Origin: Ricinus communis
Taxonomy: Eukaryota; Streptophyta; Magnoliopsida; Malpighiales; Euphorbiaceae
Direction: 5' to 3'
DNA length: 64,000 nt
NCBI RefSeq assembly: GCF_019578655.1
Contig: NC_063260.1
Location: forward strand, 16,060,001-16,124,000
A program made the translations under genes and the position numbers. The notes beneath the pieces were generated by a model. It ran no database searches, was not told where the DNA came from, and saw only the letters and a list, made by a program, of their open reading frames with translations. Shown here piece after piece: positions 10,900-23,867 of this stretch (within the stretch, counting starts at the first letter, position 1; the number at the start of each line of letters is the position of its first letter).

Positions 10900-11855
10900 A
10901 TTACTATAAAAATACAATGAAAGAATCGATATAATAAATTATAGAGTTAACATTTGCATCCATACTTTTTGAATCAATTGAGATAAAAATACAATGAAAG
11001 AATCGAATTATATTGTGTAATTATTCAATACAAAAATTAATTAATTAAACAATACATTTGGATGGTCATAATGCATACCTAAATGCCAATCTTGAGCTAT
11101 GAATATGGATTAAGTATTCATAGTTAGATTTTATGAATTAACATTCAATTAAAGTAGTTTAATTCATAATCCATATTCATTTCAACATGTTAAGAACCTT
11201 TTGGGTCACACACAAATAAGTTTTAAGTGGGAATTAAAATGAAACTTTAAGCATTGGGCTTAAAACTCATATATATTGGGTCTAATTTAAAGTTAATTAA
11301 TTGAGAGAATTAGACTATATACCTCCTTTTTCTTTTGAAACTATTACATTTTTACTTCCGTTTATTTCTTGTTACAATTTTTACGCTTAGTGTTTTCATT
11401 TGTACGCTTAAAGGCCACCTGCATTTCTTTTCATTTTCATTGTCACCACATTTCATTTTATTTACTTTCATTTCTTTCTTTTGTTGTCTCATATCACTGT
11501 ATATTTTGTCAATACTATTATTATGTAATTTTATAAAAAATTATATTAAATAATTATTATTTATGTATATTTATCGAGCGCTCTTGTGCCGAAAATGGAC
11601 GGGGCTAATTTTATTTAATTTAATATATTTAATTTTTATTTATATAACATTTATTTTATTTATTTTAATTTTCTCTTTTTAATATTTTTATAGGTTTTAT
11701 TTTACTTTTTAATATTTGTATAGATATAATATATAATCTTAAGATATTAAATTTATTTTTTAATTATTGTCTAAGAATTTCTGTTTTAATATATTTATGT
11801 AGATTTTTTTTTATATTATGGGTTTAATTTTTTATACAATTTTTTAATAATTTCT
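10900..11855. other. AT-rich intergenic region with a short hairpin
   Basis: No coding sequence is supported. A short inverted repeat (ATGAATATGGATTA near 11098 and its complement near 11166-11180) could form a stem of about 15 bp. The stretch around 11180-11330 has the look of an old LTR fragment, but its ends cannot be seen. Confidence 0.5.
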
Positions 11856-12455
11856 CTTAGGGATGGCAGTCGGGTGGATATTTTCCGGTACCTGACCTGA
11901 CCGAACTCTAATAGGACAGATTCGAATAATAATAAATGGATTTGAGATGGGTTTGGAATTTAATTTTACTATCTGCATCGAGTTTGGGTCGAGTTTGGAT
12001 TTGAAATCCATGGATACCCATTACCCGAACCCGATTATATTAAATTTTATTTTTATTATTTAGAGTATTATTTTAAATTTTACTAATTTTGTGTTTGGAT
12101 TCTATTAGTATATTGAAAATTTAGATTTGATTAGTTTATATTTTATATTTTTTTTGTTTACATTAATTTTTATCTATATATTTTAGAATTTAATTATTAT
12201 AAACAAGTTCGGTAAATGGATATCTATTTAATTACCCAAATGTATATAAATGGGTAGGGTATCTGCTACCCATTTAAATATTTATTATTATATTTAATAA
12301 TTATTTAATTTAGACGAGTTTTAATCAGGTTTGAGTAATATGCGGGTATTTCTATTCGAGTTTTTGACGGGTTTGGGTAACAAAGACAATTTCGTGTATT
12401 TTAATCAGGTTCGGGTATCCTTAATTAGGCGGGTACTATACCCATTTTTATTTCT
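11856..12455. repeat. Degenerate MITE-like repeat rich in GGGT/CCCGA words
   Basis: The left end TAGGGATGGCAGTCGGGTGG is followed by several copies of words such as GGTACC, CCCGAACCCG, ACCCATTACC, GGGTAGGGTATC and CGGGTATCC. This pattern is typical of a widespread plant non-autonomous DNA transposon whose ends read AGGGATGGCA; such ends are usually assigned to the hAT group. The right end (GGGTACTATACCCATTTTTA) matches the complement of the left end only after several G-to-A changes. It carries no coding sequence. Confidence 0.45.
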
Positions 12456-15400
12456 AATTTTTCTATTTTTTTTATATAATATCAAAACATATATAATGTG
12501 TCTTTATTTACTTAATAATGTGTCTTTAAGGATGATACATCCTAAAGCACGTAGTTAACAAGCGGTGAGTAGAATTTTAATCTTATTTTATTTTATATGC
12601 GGATAATTTATTTATTTCTTAATATGAATATTTATTATATGTTTTGTGTTGATAAATTGACTAGTATTTATGCTGAGAAGTTGAGTTGTGCTTCTAAAAT
12701 GTACATTTTTTATATTCTTTTTATAATATTATGTTGATAAAATGATATTATTTCAATATTTGAGAATATGATTTGTTGTGATATAGTATATATTTTCTTG
12801 TAGTGTATGGATTGAAATATTGCTTATATTTTTTTCATTTTTACTTAAGGTATGTTTGTTTTATAGGAAAAACTCTACCGAAATTTCGGTAGAAATTTCA
12901 AGGATAAAAAATATCCTAAAAAATAATAATAAAATTCTTAATAAACAATTTCTTCTCTGCCTTAGATTAGACTTCATTTTTCTTTATTTTATATTTTTGT
13001 AGTACTTTTTTTGTAAATGATTAATTTTTATTATTTTTGGTATATATTCTAAAAATTAAGATTATTATATATTTTTCAAAATTAATTGCTCATATTCAAT
13101 TTTAATAAATCATTAAAAACTAATTAATATTATATTAATATTTATTATTACAAATTCGATGTAAAAAATTCTTTACATTTACCGACAAAGCAACGAAAAT
13201 AAAATGAATAATTTAATTTATTAAGTTTTTTAGTAAGGTACATACCGATGATGTATTAATTTATTTTTAAATTTAAAATTATTTAATAACGGATATTATA
13301 GTTTGAATAATTCTTTTGTTGACATTTGGTTGATGTTAAAATGGTAGTTTATCTTTGGTTGATGTTTCATTGATTTTTCAATCTATAAAAAATTCTCTTC
13401 AATTTTTCTCTTTAAACTGATTTTATTTTTTGGTTTTTATTTCAATTTCTTTCCATTGCTAAAACTATATTTTTTTGTGATCCATATTTGTTTAGGTTTA
13501 AATTTTATTTATTTATTTTTAACTAAATAATACCATTCATTTGGGTTGATGTATGATTGATTTTATGATTAGTATGGTTGATGTTTGGTTATACCTATGA
13601 AGAATTATTTTCAATTTTTTTGAACTATTATTTTTTTCTCTTGGGTCTCAACTTCTTTTTTTTCTTTGATTTCTATCATTTCAACTCTTTTTTTATGTAA
13701 AAGATATTGTCATTTTAGATATTTCTTAAAATTTATTTGATTTTGCTTTTTGTAAAAAGTTAAGCTTTTTTAAATTTTATGTGCAAATAAATTATTTTAT
13801 TTTGAAGTCTTTTAATTTATAGGTTAAATTTTCTTGGTTAATGTTTTGTTGATTTTCATATCTATGAATATTTGTCTTCAATTTTTTTAATTTGAATTGT
13901 TAGTTACCTATTGAATAAGTTTCAGAATATTAAAAATATATTTTTTTTGTTGAAAAATATTAGAAATTGAGTTTCAACTTCACATTAGTAATTTTCATCG
14001 TCTTTAAAAAAAATAATTGTCATCCTGAAGTTGAAGTTCTATTAATATAATGGAAGTACTTATATAAAGTGAAAATAATTACTTTCTTTTGATTAAGAAA
14101 ATATAAAATCTCTTTAAAAAAAAAGATACATGTATAATATTATAAAAGAAATTTGTACCTTATAGTCACATTCATCACTTTCTTTTTTCAAATTTCTTCT
14201 TAGATTGAAAAATCTATAGTAATATTGTATTTTTTACAAAAAAAAAAAAAAAAGAAACTTAACTTGAAAGGGATTCTTGTGAGCTTATATTTTTAGAGGT
14301 ATATTATTTTGGTTTTGTAAAATTTTTAAATTTATAATTTTGTAAATATTTTAAAATTAAGCTACATTTAAAAAATTAAGCACAGTGTGATGTTTAGATA
14401 GGTTTAAAGAATGATAAATATATTTACTAGTAGGTATTTACTATTACATTAGCTCAAGAAATGTCTAACACATGCTAAAAATAATTCAACTATATAATAT
14501 AAAATAAATTGGACAAGTTTCAAACTTTAACTTTGAGAGGATAAAATTTTTAAAAAGTGTCATAATCGTGGAGTAAAGTTCAAATTTATAATAATTTTTT
14601 GAAGAAGTCATCCATATTAATTAATTAGTTAATGTAAAATATATAATTTTAAAAATATAAAAAATAATTAGACTCGTATAAAAATATAGATCCTAAAATA
14701 AAAACAAAAGTAATTATTTTCAAATCTATAAAAAAATATCCATTTATCATATGTCCCATTTTTATAATTATATTTCTATTGGATATAAAGGAACCTTGCA
14801 ACAAAGACAAGCAACACAAAGTGATTTGAAAAAGAAAAGCATATTTTTGTACAAACATTTCAACTAAAAGGGAATTATTGTAAGGTTTTCTTTTTGGAGA
14901 TAAAAATGTTATTATTATTAGAAAAATTGGTATTTTTGTAAATAATCCTTAATTATGAGCTAATGGGCATTGTATAATGGGTCTATGATGAGTTTTTTAT
15001 CTATTGATTAGTACTTATATTAATTAAAGTCTGTTTAGGATAACAAAGCTCAACTTAAATTAAGTTAGGGCTTTGTAGATTCTTAAACCTTCAAAGACTT
15101 TGATTTAAAGGCCATATATTCAAAAAGAGATGTGTATAGGGCAACAAGCTATTATGATTGATGTCTTTGATTGAAAAAATATTTCTTGAGAAGAATACCT
15201 TAGGTGAATTAATCAATAAGATTAATTGATTTATCGCCCTTGCTTGGAACTAGCGTTCAATTTTTTACATATTTTCTTAATCTTTTAAAAAGTTTTTAAG
15301 AGATCTTTACTTAGAAGCTTGTGTGGATCATGAAAAAAGGCTGGTCATTTGAGTAGCTTGAAGTGCATAAATCATCCTTGAAGAATCAAGAATTAACAAA

Positions 15401-18400
15401 GCTAAAAGCACTAATTGAAATTGGTAGCATACTCTTTTTGTAAACTCTCTCCATATTTTGCTTGTTTTATGTATTATGGCTACTATACATCAATGAGATC
15501 CTTAGTGGGAATTGAAATTTTTTTTGTTTTACATCTATTGCGCCTTTATATTTTAATATCAATTCCTAACATCATGTGTATGAGTCAATATGTTAGGTTG
15601 AGGATGATTCATGATTAGTTTAGCATCTGTTGTAGAAATTACCATATTAGGAGATTTACTTATTGTAAGTTTATTTAGTATTATGTTGCCTTACAAGTTA
15701 GTTATTTTATACATTATTTCATCCATTGCATGTTGCTAACTACATTTCACATGTGTTTATGCATGAACATCAGAGTTTCGGGGTTGGAGTATCTAAAATA
15801 ACCAAAATCAGCCTTGGACAGTATCCCAAAACTTATAGACTCTATGCACAGTCAATCGGCTATGCATTGCTTTATGCATAGAGCCGACCGGCTCTATGAT
15901 GTCATCAGTCGATTGTTCATCCTTAATCTATCCTATTTTGTGAATCTCGAGCCTTTTAGTTGATTTTGCCTTTTTTTACCTAGATTAGTTGTTCTTTTTT
16001 AAGTTTATTAGTTGTAGGAAGAGTTGTAATGATTTAGATTTACTGCTTTTTTTATTTGAAATACATGTATGGGCTATGAAGATCAGTCTTCTGGTGTGCT
16101 CCTAACCTGTTCAGACCTTCCGAGATTTCCCTCGCTTCAGACGCTGGGGTTCAAGCAAGAGCATTCCGCTGGAGTGGGCGCAGGTCCACGTACATTGTAT
16201 ATAATTCAATTTTATATCTTGGGATCAAGTAAAAGAAAGATTCATTAGTTACATTTACAATTTGAAAGTTTCGATTACTTACCTTTACATTTTTAGATTC
16301 ACTCCGACTGGCTCGTAGAATGTTGCCACTAGGGTCCTTATATGTTTTCCATTGCGGATCTCGAGCACAAGAGGGTACTCTTGGTTGGTTTTGTTTGCCG
16401 AGCATGGTACCTAAGTGAGCGGATCTGTGGTTGGGAGAGAGAGGGTCCAATAAATGACGACTACCTTTGTCTCCTCCCTTATCCATATTTTGGATAGCTG
16501 ACATTACAGATAAGGAGCTAGCGAAGAGTCTCGAGGGGTACGATGACATCAAGGATCTCACCATCCGATCTCGGAGGATGGATTATAGTTTTTTATATCC
16601 CAACTACCAAGGCCTGTACCTTTGGATAGTAACACCATAGCTTAAGTATTAGAGTCCAAATATAGGAAAACATATATTTCATGCTAAAGTTATTGTAATT
16701 TTAAGCATAAACAATAATAGATGCACAATCCAAAGACTAACATATGCTTAAAATCAACTATTATTCATAAAGAAATAGTGATAGAGAAAATTTAATAATC
16801 CCTAATCATGTTGGCAACGAAATAAAAGGTTGGCAAATGCACTAGATAAAAGAAAAAGGAAACTTTCCTAAAATTAGGTTTTCTTGGAACCATAGTTTTA
16901 ATACCTTTTATTCTAAACATGGCAAATCCTCAGATTACTCTTCTTAGCATATAAATCTAATCGGTTATGATATAGGTTATCTGATTCAAAATCCTAAACA
17001 TGCATATTTATTAAAGGTTAAAATTCATATAAGTATGTGATCTAGATCTGAATATAAAAACCATTATGAAAAAAATCCTAAACATGCCATTAAAACCAAA
17101 AGAAATCATAAAAGAAGATAATGAGATGATTGAGTTTTAGGAACTCTTAGGTTGTCATCATATTGTGCAAATCAATGAATCTCATGAGTAAAAGAAGAGA
17201 AATTGGATTGGAATCCGAAGTGTTTAGTGATTTGTGTTTGCTTTTTTTGAAATTGCAGTACGTTCACCAAAGCTTATTTATCGTTCTTTGCCAAGAATTT
17301 GGGCTATAGTTTCCTTTCTATTTATAGAGAAGGTGGGAAGACCCCTAGAAGCCAGGATAATCGTTCTTTAATTGGTTTACCAGCCTTTAATCTTAAATGG
17401 CTACTTCTTACATGCCGAAAACCCTGTTTTAATTTTTTAAGTGTAAATTGGTCAATTTATTAATTTAGACATGGCAATGCGCACAGCTGATTGGCTGTAT
17501 GTAGAGCAGATCAACTCTATGACTCCTTTAGGCAATAGTTCGATCGTTATCTCGGGTTTTGAGTAAAGATCACACTCCAAAACCCCCAATAACTGATTTA
17601 GATAAATAAAAATGCAAGAAACAATTACAATAGGTCAAAATAAATGAAACATAAAATCAAATAGTAAAATATAAATTTCAAAATTATTAATAATTAAAGA
17701 AATTTATTAAAATCTTTTCCATGATAAATGCAAGAATTTAAAAGTAATTAGAATAATTATTTAATTAGAAAAATAATCAAAATTTAGATAATTATCAATA
17801 AAATCCTTTTAGAAAGCTGATTTTGACAATTATTAACGTTAAAAATTCAAAAAACACTAAAAAATAATACAAAAATCGAGTTTCGAGCCAACTAACATTG
17901 TGTAAAAGTCGATCACTATGTACAATTGTACGTAGAGCTGATTGGCCCTAATAGTTGGCAAACTTTCAAAAATTTATAATTAGTCCCTAAACTTGGCTAT
18001 TTGACAGATTTTAACACGAATTTACTTCTAATCAATTTAGTCCAAATTTAAATGATTTTAATTTCGAAAAAAAGATTTTAGGTCAATTACTTATAACTCT
18101 AATCAGAGTTCTAACTTTCCTTAATTCCGTGAGACTTGGAAGAAACAACGACTTTTATCGTTAGATTTTTCATAATTCTCTCGAAATTTAGATTCAAAGA
18201 ATGAGTACTTACAGTCCATCTTAAAAAGTTTTAGTTTATTAATTATATTATTAATATCAATTTATATAAATATAATTAATATATAATGAATAAACTAATA
18301 AATTCTTCATATAAAATATTATCAATTATATATTTTATTGTTAGTTAAATTGACGAGTGGTTAGAAGTAATATTTAGTTCTAATAAAAATAATAAAATTT

Positions 18401-18600
18401 GTCCGTTTTATTAAGTTTCTTAAAAACTTAAGAAAAAGTGAAAAAAGGTTGTTCAATTTCAAAATGAATTTACATGTAAAATTAAGAAGAAAAAAAGAGG
18501 AAGAATAGTTTCGCAGCAAGTTTTGGAGTTCCCTACTGAAATATATGGGTTGACTCTTTTCTTCATTTGCTTTTGAGCTGTTGCCTGTTGGGTTTTCATT
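12456..18600. other. Long AT-rich intergenic region
   Basis: No convincing gene. The longer open frames are short, lie in low-complexity AT-rich DNA and have no recognisable domain. Visible structure: three loosely repeated GTTGATGTTT...TCTTCAATTTTT blocks near 13335, 13550 and 13840; a perfect 10-bp-arm palindrome at 15877-15898; a less AT-rich patch at 16080-16600 with a 137-residue minus-strand frame (16151-16564) that I do not recognise; and short similarities between 15835-15915 and 17480-17540 that suggest an old dispersed repeat. Confidence 0.55.
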
Positions 18601-18641
18601 TCAATTTCTTATTCAGTTTATAATTTTTAAATTTACCTAGT

Positions 18642-18648
18642 TATAAAT
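18642..18648 (+). promoter_or_regulatory. Candidate TATA box of the receptor-like kinase gene
   Basis: TATAAAT lies upstream of a strongly pyrimidine-rich stretch (about 18660-18960) typical of plant 5' leaders. A start of transcription 25-35 bp downstream would put the leader start near 18675. This rests on position and composition only. Confidence 0.4.
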
Positions 18649-18674
18649 GCCACCTCTCTGTTCGCTTCCTTTTT

Positions 18675-19877
18675 TTTTTTCTTTTTTGCTTTTCCTTTAC
18701 TGTTTCTCTCTCTGGTTTCCTCCATTGCAAACCAAGCTTCCCTTTTCCCCAGCTTTTCTTTAGAGGTCCCTCTCTTCTCTCCACACATACAAAAAGACCC
18801 ACCAACCGTTTTTACCTATATCTTCCTTTTTTGCCCCAAAAATCACCTTTTTTTTTTTATTTGTATTCTCCATCTATTTGTACATATTTTGCTTTGAAAG
18901 ATTAGATTTTTGTCATTTCTTTTAAGTTCCTTTCTTGGCCCACTAGAGTAGAGTCACCACTTTGTGCTTCTAAACTACTCTACTCTCTGCAACGGAGGCT
19001 TCTGGTTTCTGGGTTTTGGTGGGTTTGTGTTATTTGAGGTCTACATTGGCCTATCTATGCTTATTGAATTTCAGTTCTTTCAAAAAAGAGAAGACCTTTC
19101 TTTTCTTTTGTGGGTTCTCAAGGAAGAAGATCAAGGGGGCTAATCTCATATATTTCTTTAGATCGCTGCTAAAGGTAAATTCTTTCCTTCTCTTAAGATT
19201 TTTTTTTTCCTTTATTTTTGAAGGGCTCGCATTTCTCTTTTTATCGGTCCCTTACTTGGATCATAAGTGATGCTAATTTATGTGTTATTCCCTTTTCTGG
19301 TGGTTTAGCTGTTTAGAGATTTGCGTGGTATGGGTCTACTTTTGCTTTCTCAATTTAACTTTTTAAATGTATTTGCTGAACTATAGAGGGCATGGTTTTA
19401 GTTGATTTATTTTATGATTGAAGCACAGTATTCTTGTTCTCTTTTGGATACATTATATTTTACATGAAAACTGTCAGCTCTAATGTTATGTTGACTTCCC
19501 TGTTATGTTTTTTTTTTCTTTAATTTTTTTGTTTTTCATTTCTGCTCAATCACTTTGAAATTGGTAAACATTAAGCTAAGGACATAATTCTTTTCAATTT
19601 GAAATGAATGAGTTTCATGACATTTTGTTTTCTTAAGATTTGAGAATTGGATTGGTAAGACAGCCCTGTAGTTTTGATTTATTTATCATCCATAGCTATA
19701 GGATTGGATAAAACTTTAAGACTGGTGTTTGAGCTTCAAAACTTCAGATATGTGCTAGTAATTTTGATGTGTTTAGAGTTACATGAAATGTTTGTGGTAC
19801 AACAGGTGGGCATGTGTTGATTTATTGGCATTTTAAGCACAACCATCTATTACAATTTTGACCGTGGAGGATCAGAT
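18675..19877 (+). other. 5' leader of the kinase gene with a probable leader intron
   Basis: A CT-rich leader, including T runs and TCTCTC tracts, precedes the coding region. A good donor (AAAG|GTAAAT, intron from 19175) and an acceptor (ACAACAG, intron end 19804) would remove 630 bases and join the leader to 73 bases ahead of the ATG at 19878. Leader introns are common in plant receptor kinase genes and often raise expression. The 84-residue frame at 19016-19270 runs through the proposed intron and I do not take it as a gene. The transcription start is a guess. Confidence 0.55.
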
Positions 19878-22842
19878 ATGTCTTCTGAGAATTTGAATGC
19901 AGAATTATCAAAGAAGACATCTTTTTTGGGTTTGAAATTATGGGTTTTAATTGGAATATCTGTTGGAGTATTTATATTTTTGATTCTTGGTATCTTATCT
20001 GTATGGCTTACATTTCGTCGGAGAACTAGAAGATCGATGGACAAGTTCTCCCTTTCTCAAATACCAAATGTGTCGAAGGATATTAAGGTTGACAGGGTTG
20101 GAGCTCAGAATTTCAATGAGCACCCTAAAAGTTTAGTTTTAACAGTCCATGATAAATCAAGTGATAAGAACTCAGAAAAGATGATAAATCATTTAGGAAT
20201 GAGCAAATCGAGTGATCCTGATAACATCAGCCAGAGCAGCTCAGTTTATCATCATGAAAGAGGATTTAGCTCACATTCAGGGGAAGAGGGAAGCTCTGGG
20301 ACTGTGCGGAAGCAGTCTTTGTTGTCTTATGCAGGACTTGTTACAGCCTCCCCCTTAGTTGGCTTGCCAGAAGTCTCACATCTTGGATGGGGCCACTGGT
20401 TTACACTTAGGGATCTTGAGTTTGCAACAGACCGCTTTGCAGCAGAGAATGTCCTTGGTGAGGGTGGTTATGGGGTTGTTTACAAGGGTAGACTAATCAA
20501 TGGAACTGAGGTAGCTGTGAAGAAGCTTCTTAACAATCTGTAAGGATGCTTTTCCAGATATCATCCTTTCTGTGTTCTTGAAATGTAGCCTTCTAATAAT
20601 TTTCTATGTATTGGGATTTTAGGGGACAAGCAGAGAAGGAATTTAGGGTTGAAGTGGAGGCCATTGGTCATGTTCGACATAAAAATCTAGTACGTCTTCT
20701 TGGTTACTGTATCGAAGGAGTTCACAGGTATGCATTACATTCCATCAATTAACTATTACTTTGCTTCAGTCCTCACTTTCTTAATGTCACTGTTATTATT
20801 TTGTATTTCTCCTTTAGTCTTTATCCGAAGCCTGGGAGTTATCATTTTGAACTTTAATGTACATAAACTTGCTCTTGTTTTGTAGGATGCTTGTGTATGA
20901 ATATGTGAACAATGGCAATTTAGAACAGTGGCTACATGGAGCTATGCGCCATCATGGTACGCTTACCTGGGAAGCTCGCATGAAAGTTCTTCTTGGCACT
21001 GCCAAGGCGTAAGCTCATATCCCTACTCAGACCTCCTTAAATTTTATACTTATAAAACCCCATCTCTTAAAGGGCTTGGATTGGAGAATTTCTTTCAAGG
21101 TTCATTAAATTTTAATTTTTTTTCTAGACTAAAGATTTGTTACATGATCTAATTTTGAGACACAATCCTTTTCTATTGAAAGTGTGTTGGAATGTTAATT
21201 CTGTACAATGATGAAAAAATTAATTTACAAATCTGATTTCAGGCTTGCTTACTTGCATGAAGCAATAGAACCCAAGGTTGTTCATCGAGACATAAAGTCA
21301 AGCAATATATTGATTGATGACGAGTTTAATGCTAAGGTTTCTGATTTTGGATTGGCTAAACTTCTTGGCTCAGGAGAGAGCCACATCACGACTAGAGTTA
21401 TGGGTACATTTGGGTATGTGTAGATTTTTCTTTAATTTCCCCATAGTTCAAAGCAAATTATAATGAGCATTCCTTTTTTTTTGGAAATCAGTTATGTTGC
21501 ACCAGAATATGCCAATACTGGCTTGTTAAATGAGAAGAGTGACATTTACAGCTTTGGTGTCCTGCTACTAGAAGCAGTTACTGGAAGGGACCCTGTGGAC
21601 TATGCCCGGCCTGCTAATGAGGTAACACGTTCTTCATCCCAGTTGCTGTTAATAGTATTTTTCCTTGGGATTCTCTCTCTTTTCTTGTCTGTGTGTGTTT
21701 GTGCTTAATTAGCTGTTTCTGCAAGAGTTTCTACTGAGCGTCTTATATGCACCTATCAGGTCAATCTTGTAGAGTGGCTAAAAATGATGGTGGGTACAAG
21801 AAGAGCTGAGGAAGTAGTGGATCCAAATCTTGAAGTTAATCCAACAACTCGAGCTTTAAAGCGTGCTCTTTTGGTTGCACTACGGTGTGTTGATCCTGAT
21901 GCAGAAAAGAGACCTAAAATGAGCCAGGTTGTGCGAATGCTTGAAGCAGATGAGTACCCATTTCATGAGGTATCAACATTTGCTTTTCTTTTTTTTTTTT
22001 TTTTTTTTTTTTGCATTTTTGACACTTCTCTGAGCAGAGCTCTCAAATTCCTTTTTCTTTTTTCCTGGAAAGGTTTCATAGCATAGTCCTTAATCTTAAT
22101 GCAAATTTCATAAAAAATTCTGATATTACTGACACCCAATTAGGATCATTTTGTTGGTTAAGAAATAATTTGTACAGCTTGTGGAATGTGTATTAAGTTT
22201 CTTATTGAATAATGCCAGGTTGGGCATTCTTGACGCCTGTATCAATTAATAGTAACTGCAGAATTATCTGTTTCTACCTTATTATTGCAATTATTACTTT
22301 TGATGGTGTGTGATCTACTGATGCTTGAGCATGCATAATGACCAAGAACTTTTTGCATTGACCGTTTTGTTTCTCTCTTGAAGACCACTCATGATTAATG
22401 TGCTTTACTTTATCCACAAGTCACTGCATTATGGGTAGCTGTTCCAAATCAAGTGCCTTGATTATTTCCTTTGCTGGAGAATTAACAGAAGAACTCTAAA
22501 CTGTTAATGAGCTTTAGGGTTATTTTTATTATACTTGTCCACTATGTGCAATAATCTTCCCTAGTCTGTCCCTGCTATATTTTTCCAATCTTTTTCTTGT
22601 TGTAGAATCAATTATGATGATGAAGATTTGAGAAAGTTGTCAGTTACTATGCTCATCATACTTGTTTTATGCAGAACCCATTTTATTATTAATTTCTACA
22701 ATCTTTGCATCAGGATCGGAGGAACAGAAAGAGTCGCACGACAAGCATGGAAATTGAATCGATGAAAGAATCAAATGACATCGAGAACAAGGTGGGAGAT
22801 TCAGAGAGCACTGCCAATGAGATAAATCTTGGAAAGAAGTAA
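19878..22842 (+). CDS. Receptor-like serine/threonine protein kinase, 7 coding exons, 509 residues
   Basis: Coding exons with GT-AG borders: 19878-20539, 20623-20727, 20886-21008, 21243-21413, 21492-21621, 21760-21969 and 22714-22842, together 1530 nt. Residues about 19-46 form one hydrophobic helix ([20 protein letters not shown]) followed by RRRTRR, so the short N-terminus lies outside the cell and the rest in the cytoplasm. After a serine-rich juxtamembrane part comes the kinase domain (about 185-463): glycine loop GEGGYG (194-199), Lys215 in VAVKK, catalytic HRD with Asp313, DFG with Asp331, and APE at 357-359. It is therefore an RD kinase with all key residues. No ligand-binding ectodomain is present. 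The closest known group is the plant family of At3g17420 and At5g18500, recalled from memory. The domain ends close to the sixth exon, and the last exon encodes a polar tail. No stops or frameshifts were seen. The substrate is unknown. Confidence 0.95.
21984..22015 (+). repeat. Long T homopolymer in the last intron of the kinase gene
   Basis: A T run of more than 20 bases, directly after a CTTTTC stretch, lies just inside intron 6 (21970-22713). It does not affect coding, but its length is likely to vary between individuals and sequence reads. Intron 6 is the longest in the coding region (744 bp) and holds no other recognisable feature. Confidence 0.8.
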
Positions 22843-23180
22843 CAAACATGATGCAGGAGAATTACTGCTTTCACACATTATTAGAATCAAAAGAAGGATG
22901 CTCATCGCAAACAGACAGCTAAAAGTTCATATGTTTTGGAAGTGTCGTGTGCGTAGGGGACAAAGTGGATTCAAGATGGCTCATTGCAGTGTTGGCCATT
23001 TCTCCTTTGAGATAGTTCCCTTCATCCGTATGGACTGATAAAGAGGTGTTTTGATAATGAGAAAAGAAAAGGTAAAATGTGCCGAAAATAGGGGTGGTTG
23101 TTGTACAGATGTTTTGTGAGGTTCAAAGGGCTTTTTCTATCTATACATGATTGTAGTTAAATATTATTTTAAGCTTTTCC
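22843..23180 (+). other. 3' untranslated region of the kinase gene
   Basis: After the TAA at 22840-22842 there is a moderately AT-rich stretch without repeats. Transcript end is placed by composition near 23150-23250, where TTGTAGTTAAATATTATTTT gives plausible plant polyadenylation signals; no canonical AATAAA is present. The 69-residue frame at 22829-23038 overlaps the end of the coding region and is not considered real. Confidence 0.4.
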
Positions 23181-23489
23181 TTGCTTCTCACTTTATTCCT
23201 CATTTTGTGACAGTGAATGATTTATTTGGTCTCACATTTTCCTTTTCATATTATGTTGTCTTTTTAAGTAATGAGTTTGTATTCAATGCTTCTTTTTATC
23301 ACTTAATTGTTTAAGTACATGTTTCCTTTACATGTTAGCAACCTGATTTTCTTTTTCTCCATCGCTGCCTTTCAATTTGCATTACAATCATGTTTACTCC
23401 ACTGCTTGATCCCATATTTCTAGACATCTTAATGTTCTCTTCTTTGCATTTTTCAATCTGATCACTTGTCCCTTAAGCATTGCATAAAA

Positions 23490-23850
23490 CTTTTAGGTAT
23501 ACCGCAAAGTCATAGTCATATATTTAGGATAGTTATACATTTAGGATCAAATAAATTAAATTTATGATTATAAGAAAATTATAATTTAATAGAAATTTGA
23601 ATATTAATTTTTTTTTAGTTTAATATTTAATATTGTTGGTAAAATGATAAGATAAAATATAGTATAATATATATTTTTCTATATAAAATATAAAAAAATT
23701 AAGAAATAACAAATAATAAAACTTAAATAATTTATAATATATAATTTATTTCTATTACAACTAGTTTAATTCGTGATCCAAATCTTTTATAATTATATAA
23801 AAGTTATTCCTATATAAAGTATTACTATAGAGACGCTACTTTCTTTCTCT
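23490..23850 (+). mobile_element. Small AT-rich MITE-like element E1
   Basis: This segment runs from TCATAGTCATATATTTAGG to CCTATATAAAGTATTACTA and matches E2 (23868 onward) in order and orientation, including the GATCAAATAAA and AATATTTAATATTG stretches. It is non-coding and about 360 bp. It was recognised only by comparison with its neighbours, and the terminal bases are uncertain. Confidence 0.5.
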
Positions 23851-23867
23851 CTTTCTATAAATATACA

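Noticed and set aside
16151..16564. 137-residue minus-strand open frame
   Set aside because: No recognisable domain, no splice or promoter context, and weak protein-like composition. I mention it only within the intergenic region.
19016..19270. 84-residue frame ahead of the kinase gene
   Set aside because: It runs through a well-supported leader intron and is low in complexity (Phe and Leu from T-rich DNA).
20700..21152. Short frames overlapping exons 2 and 3 of the kinase gene
   Set aside because: They read through introns in the wrong frame. The exon structure with GT-AG borders explains the region.
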